From the NCBI GenBank assembly GCA_900756725.1, contig CAAELJ010000008.1, positions 1-19,743 of the forward strand: a DNA stretch of 19,743 bases, given 5' to 3'. Below the pieces are notes generated by a model that saw only the letters and a program-made list of their open reading frames with translations, did not search any database and was not told the origin of the DNA. This document shows positions 14,742 to 19,743 of this stretch, one piece after another (positions within the stretch are counted from its first letter, which is position 1; every line of letters starts with the position of its first letter). Made by a program: the position numbers and the translations under genes. The DNA comes from an uncultured Collinsella sp. GTDB lineage: Bacteria; Actinomycetota; Coriobacteriia; Coriobacteriales; Coriobacteriaceae.

Positions 14742-14760
14742 GTAAAAGGAGGATGGCCCT

Positions 14761-16152
14761 ATGTTTATCGGAAGAACAGCGGAAATGTCCGAGCTCAATC
14801 GACTGTATGGCACGGACTCCTTTGAGATGCCTGTGATTTATGGCCGTCGTCGTGTGGGCAAAACGCGCCTTATCACAGAGTTCATCCAAGGCAAGAAGGC
14901 TATTTACTTTCAAGCTCGTCGTACCAATGCGGAGGCAAACCTGCACGGCTTTAGCCAGGCGATACTTGCGGGTTCGGTTGGTGCTGCAGGCGTGTCGTTT
15001 CGTAGTTTTGACGAAGCGTTCGATGCATTGGCCACCATGGCTCGCACGGAACGTTTGATTGTCGTGATTGACGAATATCCCTATCTCGCCCAATCGAATC
15101 CCGAGATCAGCTCGTTGCTGCAAGACAAGATCGATCACTTGTACGCAGAGACCAAGCTCATGCTTATCCTGTGCGGGTCGTCGCTTTCGTTCATGGAAGA
15201 GCAGGTGTTGGGCTACGAGAGCCCACTATACGGTAGGCGTACGGCTCAGTTTAAGATCATGCCGCTCGATTTTACGACGACCCTCGGACTGTGGCGGGGC
15301 ATGAGTCGCGAAGACGCTGCGGTTTGCTATGGCATGACAGGTGGCATTCCTGCATATATCGAGAAAGTCGATCCTGCCGCGCCGCTCAAGGACAACATCA
15401 AGCGTCTTTTTCTTACTCCTACGGGCTATCTCTTTGAGGAGCCGAGTAACCTGCTGTTGCAAGAGTGCCGCAATCCCGAGCAATATGATGCGATCGTGCA
15501 AGCAATTGCTCAGGGGCGCTCGAGAATCTCAGAGATTGCGAGCTCCACGGGAATCCCTGCGAGCAACGTTAAGAGCTATGTGGATAAGCTGGCGTCGCTT
15601 GGGATTGTTGAGCGCGAGCTGCCCCTAAACGAGACGAGCAATAAGCGAGCCGTGTATCTGCTGAGCGACCAGATGTTTAGGTTCTGGTACAAGTTTGTGC
15701 CGCAGAACATTGGGCTGATTCAAAACGATATGGCCGAGATGGCGTATAAGCGCATTGAGCCGCACGTATCGGATTACATGGGTACGGTCTTTGAGCTTAT
15801 ATGCAGACAGTATGTGTACGAACTCGCGCGGGCGGGCCAACTCGATGTGGTTCCGGCGAACGTCGGGCGCTGGTGGGGGACGGATAATCGCACGCATACG
15901 CAGGAAGAAATCGACTTGATTGTTGACGATGGCGAGGGCACTGCACTGTTTGCGGAGTGCAAATGGCGCAATGAACCGGCGGGCGAAGACGTGCTGGAAA
16001 AGCTCGTGCATCGAAGCGAGCTCTTTAGGCGGCAACGAAAAAGCTACGCACTATTCTCAAAAAGCGGCTTTACGCAAAGATGTCAGGAAGCTGCGGCGAA
16101 CAGGGGAGATACCAAGCTGATCTCGTTTGCCGAGATGTGTGAGCGGAGATAA
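14761..16152 (+). CDS. ATPase_2/DUF234-type ATPase with nuclease-like C-terminus
   Basis: The role of this family is not established. The 463-residue protein has an ATPase_2-type P-loop domain with Walker A GRRRVGKT (28-35), Walker B VVIDEYPYL (102-109, D104/E105) and sensor LILCGSS (135-141). A winged helix (about 252-285) follows. The C-terminal DUF234-type region has D385 in EEIDLI and E399/K401 in AECKW, the arrangement of PD-(D/E)XK nucleases. AAAGGAGG precedes the ATG. Codon use is visibly more AT-rich than in the permease gene, suggesting acquisition. A perfect 21-bp palindrome lies just upstream and a 23-bp repeat array just downstream. Confidence 0.88.
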   Translation: MFIGRTAEMSELNRLYGTDSFEMPVIYGRRRVGKTRLITEFIQGKKAIYFQARRTNAEANLHGFSQAILAGSVGAAGVSFRSFDEAFDALATMARTERLIVVIDEYPYLAQSNPEISSLLQDKIDHLYAETKLMLILCGSSLSFMEEQVLGYESPLYGRRTAQFKIMPLDFTTTLGLWRGMSREDAAVCYGMTGGIPAYIEKVDPAAPLKDNIKRLFLTPTGYLFEEPSNLLLQECRNPEQYDAIVQAIAQGRSRISEIASSTGIPASNVKSYVDKLASLGIVERELPLNETSNKRAVYLLSDQMFRFWYKFVPQNIGLIQNDMAEMAYKRIEPHVSDYMGTVFELICRQYVYELARAGQLDVVPANVGRWWGTDNRTHTQEEIDLIVDDGEGTALFAECKWRNEPAGEDVLEKLVHRSELFRRQRKSYALFSKSGFTQRCQEAAANRGDTKLISFAEMCERR

Positions 16153-16203
16153 CCAAGCGCGCTCTGATGTGATGTTTGGAATGGGACGCGCCAATGATGC
16201 CAA

Positions 16204-16318
16204 GCGTAAAACCTTCAATGAATATGGCGTAAAAACTACAGCGGTCATGGCGTAAAAACTACATTGAAAGTAGCGTAAAAACAGCATTGAGAATGGCGTA
16301 ATTTCGCATGTCGCATGA
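16204..16318. repeat. Five tandem 23-bp repeats
   Basis: GCGT starts at 16204, 16227, 16250, 16273 and 16296, exactly 23 bp apart. The best copies read GCGTAAAAACTACATTGA followed by about five variable bases. Copies 2-4 are best conserved; copy 1 has changes in the middle and copy 5 keeps only the start. The unit is not a multiple of three and there are no unique spacers. It lies between the ATPase gene and the ATPase pseudogene. Confidence 0.88.
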
Positions 16319-16701
16319 TCGCCCGAGCTCGCATACGGCCTTTTGCGAGCTCTTGCCATGAACGAGAGCCAGGCTGTCACGTACAAGACGCTCATAAAGG
16401 ACGCCTCGTACGGTGAGGCGGGCCCCGACGAGAGGACCATCGCTGCGTACCTGGATCTCTTCAACAGGCTCAAGCTGACCGAGGACCTGTGTGGATGGGA
16501 GCCATCGAGGTCAAGCTGAGTGATGCGAAAGCAGACGATGGAGCGAGAAATCTCAAGGCGCTGGAGAGGAAAGTGCTCTCCAATCCTGCCGCCCAGAATG
16601 CCGCACCGGCGTTTTTGGCGGTCGTGGTTGGAAAGGGGAGCATTGCCTACACACGCGACGACGGCGTGGCGGTGATCCCCATGGCGGCACTTGGTGCGTA
16701 G
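16319..16701 (+). pseudogene. Remnant of a DUF4143-type ATPase
   Basis: Two pieces in different frames resemble the C-terminal half of DUF4143 ATPases. The first (16319-16519) reads LLRALAMNESQAVTYKTLIKD and then AAYLDLFNRLKLTEDLCGW, ending at TGA. The second, from about 16498 to 16701, reads GAIEVKLSD, then NLKALERKVLSN, then IPMAALGA. The normal nuclease-like middle (roughly 100 residues between the W and GAIEVKL) and the whole N-terminal P-loop domain are missing, so an internal deletion with a frame shift around 16490-16500 is the simplest reading. It is almost certainly non-functional. The family call comes from recalled sequence patterns. Confidence 0.75.
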
Positions 16702-16815
16702 TGGTTTTGCGGGCATGGCATTGCGCCCTGCTTTCATGTCCGCACGGGCGCCTATCCTTACGGCAATGTAGCCGCCTATGTAGTAAGCGGCAGGCAACGG
16801 AGAAAGGCCATAACC

Positions 16816-17550
16816 GTGTCAGCTGAAAAGACGCCGGGTATCTCGGCTATCGATACGACGAACTTTGCGCGCCAGATTGTGCTGGACTTTGAGTTTGCGC
16901 CGGTGCCAAAACAGCGCCAGCGCCGTGGACTGCGCAATGAGATTATCGAGGTCGGCGCCGTCAAGCTCGATTACCACGGCAACGTTATGGGCGAGTTCTC
17001 GCAGTTTGTGCAGACGGAATTTACCGAAGGCGTTGCGTTTCCCGTCCGCGAGCTCACAGGGATATCAGCCGTGGACACCGCGATGGCCGATCCGCTCTAT
17101 GTGGTGATCAAAAGGCTCGGCGATTGGATCGGTCGCTACTCCGCCCAGATAGTTTGCTGGAGCGGGACGGACCGTCGACAACTTTTGACCGAGTGCCAGG
17201 CAAAGCGCATCGACCTTTCCGCATTTCCTACGGACTGGGCCGACCTGCAGGCGTTTTACACCTCAATCATGGACGTGGGCAGCCACGGGCGAGTCTCGTT
17301 GGGCGACGCGGCAACGTGGTTTGGCATCGAGTTCGACGAGTCGACGGGCCACGCCCACAGCGCCCTAGCCGATGCGCGCGTGACCGCTAAGCTGCTCAAG
17401 CAGATGATGGAGGGGGACTATCACGTGAGTCCGCACGCCCAGGAGATCCGCCAGCGGTGGGGGATGGGCGAGCGACCCCAGACGCGCCTCTCTAGCAAGT
17501 GCCCCGAGCTGGGCGACCTGCTGCTAAAGCTGAAAGCGGAGGGGAGGTAG
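16816..17550 (+). CDS. DEDDh 3'-5' exonuclease family protein
   Basis: This is a predicted exonuclease of the RNase T/DnaQ fold acting on RNA or DNA 3' ends. The 244-residue protein starts at GTG after GGAGAAAGG. Exo I is VLDFEFAP with D24 and E26; Exo II has D119 in WSGTDRRQLL; Exo III is HAHSALADARVT with H181 and D186, the DEDDh spacing. NEIIEVGAVKLD (41-52) is also typical. A C-terminal tail of about 45 residues has no visible domain. It resembles KapD/ERI-1-like single-domain exonucleases more than polymerase epsilon subunits. It converges on the next gene with only 32 bp between stop codons. Confidence 0.88.
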   Translation: MSAEKTPGISAIDTTNFARQIVLDFEFAPVPKQRQRRGLRNEIIEVGAVKLDYHGNVMGEFSQFVQTEFTEGVAFPVRELTGISAVDTAMADPLYVVIKRLGDWIGRYSAQIVCWSGTDRRQLLTECQAKRIDLSAFPTDWADLQAFYTSIMDVGSHGRVSLGDAATWFGIEFDESTGHAHSALADARVTAKLLKQMMEGDYHVSPHAQEIRQRWGMGERPQTRLSSKCPELGDLLLKLKAEGR

Positions 17551-17582
17551 GGGGCGCCCTCCGCCCATGCTGGCGCGGCGCC

Positions 17583-19439
17583 TTACTGCCTGGCAGTTCC
17601 TGATGTTGGCAGGTGGCTGCCGCAGTGGCCTATCACGATTAACTGTGCCTCGTCATCAAAACAAAAGTGCAGACGGAATGGGTCGCGGCGGTTGCGACCG
17701 TTGCCCTTAATGTGTGGCAAGATGCAAACCTGCTTACCGTTGTAAGTGCGTTGGCGGAGCCGCATGAGCTCAGTGTCGTTTTTAGTCAGCTTGGTCTCGG
17801 TCGGCGCGGCGTCAAACGAGGTCTGATTTTTAAACTCGCTATAGAGGTCTCCGGTCGTCGGGCGCTCCCCAAACTTGAGTTGCCACATAACGGTCGCTAG
17901 GGATTTAAGGATCTGCCATTCCTCGTCAAGATCGGCAAAATCATAGCGGCGTGCCGAGTCGTATGCCTCGGGCAAAACGAAAATACGCGAGGGCCAGAGG
18001 TTCGCAGCAAACTTAAGCTCGTCCTCAAGGGTGCGCGGAAATGCCTCGAGCCCCTCGACAAAACATGCTTCTGCTCTGAGTGCGGCTACGTGCTTTTCCG
18101 AGCGGTCGGCTCGCTCCAGCGCCTCTTGGAGTCGATACTTTAAGTTGGCGATTGTGTTCTCGGATTCATCCAACTCGAGCAGGCTGTTTTCCAGTTGCTC
18201 AATACGCTGCTCATATGCGGCGTTGCTGTCGGCGTAATCGTTTGCCAGCCCCTCCCAGAGCTGCCTGTCTGCAGTCTCTTTTGACAGCAACTCTTTAAGG
18301 TTGTCCATTGTCTCTTGGCTGTACGAGGCGGCAAGCGCTTCGGTGCGTTTTGCCTCGGCTACGGTTTCATCCTCTGCATGGCGTTTCATCTCTGCCATGC
18401 GGCTGCGTAGCGCCCCAATTGATTGACGTGATTTGTACCAGGCAATATCGCTCGTGTCTACAATATCGCCCCTGCCGCGCAAGAACGAGCGCCCCAGGCT
18501 CCGGTTAAGTATCGTGGATGTCTTGTTGCCGTACTCGTTCAGCCTATCGCGCCTGATGCAGAGGTGTCGACGCGCGTCTTCTTCGTCAGACAGATTGATG
18601 TTTGGTTGGTAAATACGAAGCGATGACTTGGGGCAGTTGTATCGATAGGCAGGTGTATCGTAGAGAAAAAGATTGAACAGCTTTGATTTGAGCCGACCAT
18701 CGGATTCGTCGGCGGCAAACACGTTGGCTAGGCCCATAAGGTTATTGGCGAGCTTGCTGGGATCTTTGACGGGATATCGACCGGTATCATCGCTGGTTAT
18801 TAGAATCAGGGGGAGCTCGCGCTGGCCGCTCAGAAGGTTGTCGGAGAACTCGGCGTCAAAGTTCTCAAACGTCAGGCGCGTGCACGATGTGTTGACGACT
18901 GTCTCTCCAACGCATGCCCGATGATTGGGAAGCGAAAACAGAACCTTTGCGATGCGGGGAATATTGAGGTCCGGTTCTGGCAGTGGCCAGCCCACATAAT
19001 CGGGCTGGGTCGCATAGGTGACTTTGATATTGACTAGGCAGGAGTTGTCATCGGCCGTCTCAAGGCCAATGCAAGTGTGCCAGTGACGATACGAATAATG
19101 ACTGTCGGGCTCGTCATATTCAAAGGCCCACGCGACGGGAATCTTGCCTCGCTTGTCGTTAAAGGCTGCACGAGTGCAAATGCTCACACGGCTGCCTGTG
19201 GTCATGCCTCCAGAATAGCCAATGGGATAGCTGAGGTTTCCAAATACAAAGTCGGAGGCAACGTCTTTATTGCTTGATAAAAACTCAAAGGCGCTCTGCT
19301 CATGGCGCTTGCGCTTCTCTTTGTCGCGCACCCAGGTGTAGATCTGACGATACGCATCGACGATTGAGGGCGTGGTAGTCGAATAGGGTGAAAGCCTGAA
19401 CTTTGCTCGGTAATGAATCTGTTCGTTTTCGGACCGCAT
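17583..19439 (-). CDS. Unrecognised protein: coiled coil plus RelE-like C-terminus
   Basis: I do not recognise this 618-residue protein. The ATG at 19439 is chosen because GCGAGG lies 5-7 bases before it; a TTG at 19520 would add 27 residues. Residues about 1-330 are a mixed, aromatic-rich region (WAFEYDEPDSHYSYRHWHT at 104-122). Residues about 342-457 are charged and heptad-like, a probable coiled coil. Residues about 460-560 look helical. The last ~50 residues (KQVCILPHIKGNGRN, then FRLHFCFDDEAQLIVIGHCG) look by eye like the strand pattern of RelE/HigB-type toxins. There are no membrane segments or signal peptide. It is convergent with the exonuclease. A role in defence or RNA cleavage is speculation. 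Confidence 0.7.
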   Translation of the reverse strand: MRSENEQIHYRAKFRLSPYSTTTPSIVDAYRQIYTWVRDKEKRKRHEQSAFEFLSSNKDVASDFVFGNLSYPIGYSGGMTTGSRVSICTRAAFNDKRGKIPVAWAFEYDEPDSHYSYRHWHTCIGLETADDNSCLVNIKVTYATQPDYVGWPLPEPDLNIPRIAKVLFSLPNHRACVGETVVNTSCTRLTFENFDAEFSDNLLSGQRELPLILITSDDTGRYPVKDPSKLANNLMGLANVFAADESDGRLKSKLFNLFLYDTPAYRYNCPKSSLRIYQPNINLSDEEDARRHLCIRRDRLNEYGNKTSTILNRSLGRSFLRGRGDIVDTSDIAWYKSRQSIGALRSRMAEMKRHAEDETVAEAKRTEALAASYSQETMDNLKELLSKETADRQLWEGLANDYADSNAAYEQRIEQLENSLLELDESENTIANLKYRLQEALERADRSEKHVAALRAEACFVEGLEAFPRTLEDELKFAANLWPSRIFVLPEAYDSARRYDFADLDEEWQILKSLATVMWQLKFGERPTTGDLYSEFKNQTSFDAAPTETKLTKNDTELMRLRQRTYNGKQVCILPHIKGNGRNRRDPFRLHFCFDDEAQLIVIGHCGSHLPTSGTARQ

Positions 19440-19743
19440 GTTAGCCTCGCTTGCCTGGTGGCGTAATTGACCTGTAATGCTCAAGTGTAGGCGTTTGGGT
19501 AAAGGGCGTGCATCGAACAACGGGCGTTAGGTGCCAAAGCGTCTGTAAGCGTGCTAATGGGCGCTGGTGACGCGGGAGTGATCACAAGGCATTCACGCTA
19601 TTCGCAGCATTGTTGAGCAACAAACCGCGCGAGGTAAAAACGATTCCTTTTGCAGAAAACCCCATGACACGGCAAGCTGATTGAAAGACAATAGATAAAG
19701 CTGTAACAAGGGTGAATCGTCCTTCACCCCGGTATCAATAAAA
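19440..19743. other. Right-end spacer
   Basis: No gene is visible in these 304 bases. They should contain the promoter of the - strand gene, but no clear -35/-10 pair is seen. TTGTTG-AG-CAACAA (19610-19623) is a small perfect palindrome. GGGTGAA (19710-19716) and TTCACCC (19723-19729) form a 7-bp hairpin near the window edge, possibly linked to a gene beyond it. Confidence 0.4.

Noticed and set aside
16204..16318. CRISPR array
   Set aside because: The repeats are directly adjacent at 23-bp spacing with no room for spacers, and no cas genes are present.

Overview
The window looks like a chromosomal piece of a high-GC gut actinobacterium of the class Coriobacteriia, most likely Collinsella or a close relative. 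This rests on the style of the ribosomal proteins, the codon use (strong C/G preference at third positions) and the intergenic repeats. No 16S rRNA or other decisive marker is present, so the genus is an inference.

Left part (1-6235): twelve ribosomal protein genes of the S10/spc cluster on the + strand, in the order rplC, rplD, rplW, rplB, rpsS, rplV, rpsC, rplP, rpmC, rpsQ, rplN, rplX. The usual first gene (rpsJ) does not lie directly upstream of rplC. The usual continuation (rplE, rpsN, rpsH, rplF and so on) is missing after rplX, where a strong intrinsic terminator closes the unit. The cluster is interrupted by unusually long spacers before rplB and before rplN. These two spacers and the leader before rplC can all fold into substantial RNA structures. 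A 26-bp motif is shared by the rplC and rplB leaders.

Middle part (6236-14636): a Gfo/Idh/MocA oxidoreductase and a DeoR-type regulator form a two-gene unit. A repeat-rich spacer follows, holding three tandem ~80-bp palindromic units flanked by two copies of a CCACCAC...GTGGTGG hairpin. On the - strand come a U32-family (RlhA/TrhP-like) RNA hydroxylase-type protein and a short RluA-family pseudouridine synthase, 15 bp apart and probably cotranscribed. A YheO-type PAS/HTH regulator is divergent from an NCS2 nucleobase permease.

Right part (14637-19743): accessory in character. A perfect 21-bp inverted repeat sits just before an ATPase_2/DUF234-type ATPase with a nuclease-like C-terminus. Behind it are five 23-bp tandem repeats and a decayed DUF4143-type ATPase. 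Then come a DEDDh exonuclease and, convergent with it, a 618-residue protein with a long coiled coil and a RelE-like C-terminal segment. This block (about 14.69-19.44 kb) is the best candidate for an undescribed, possibly defence-like or selfish module. That idea is inference from domain types and proximity only.
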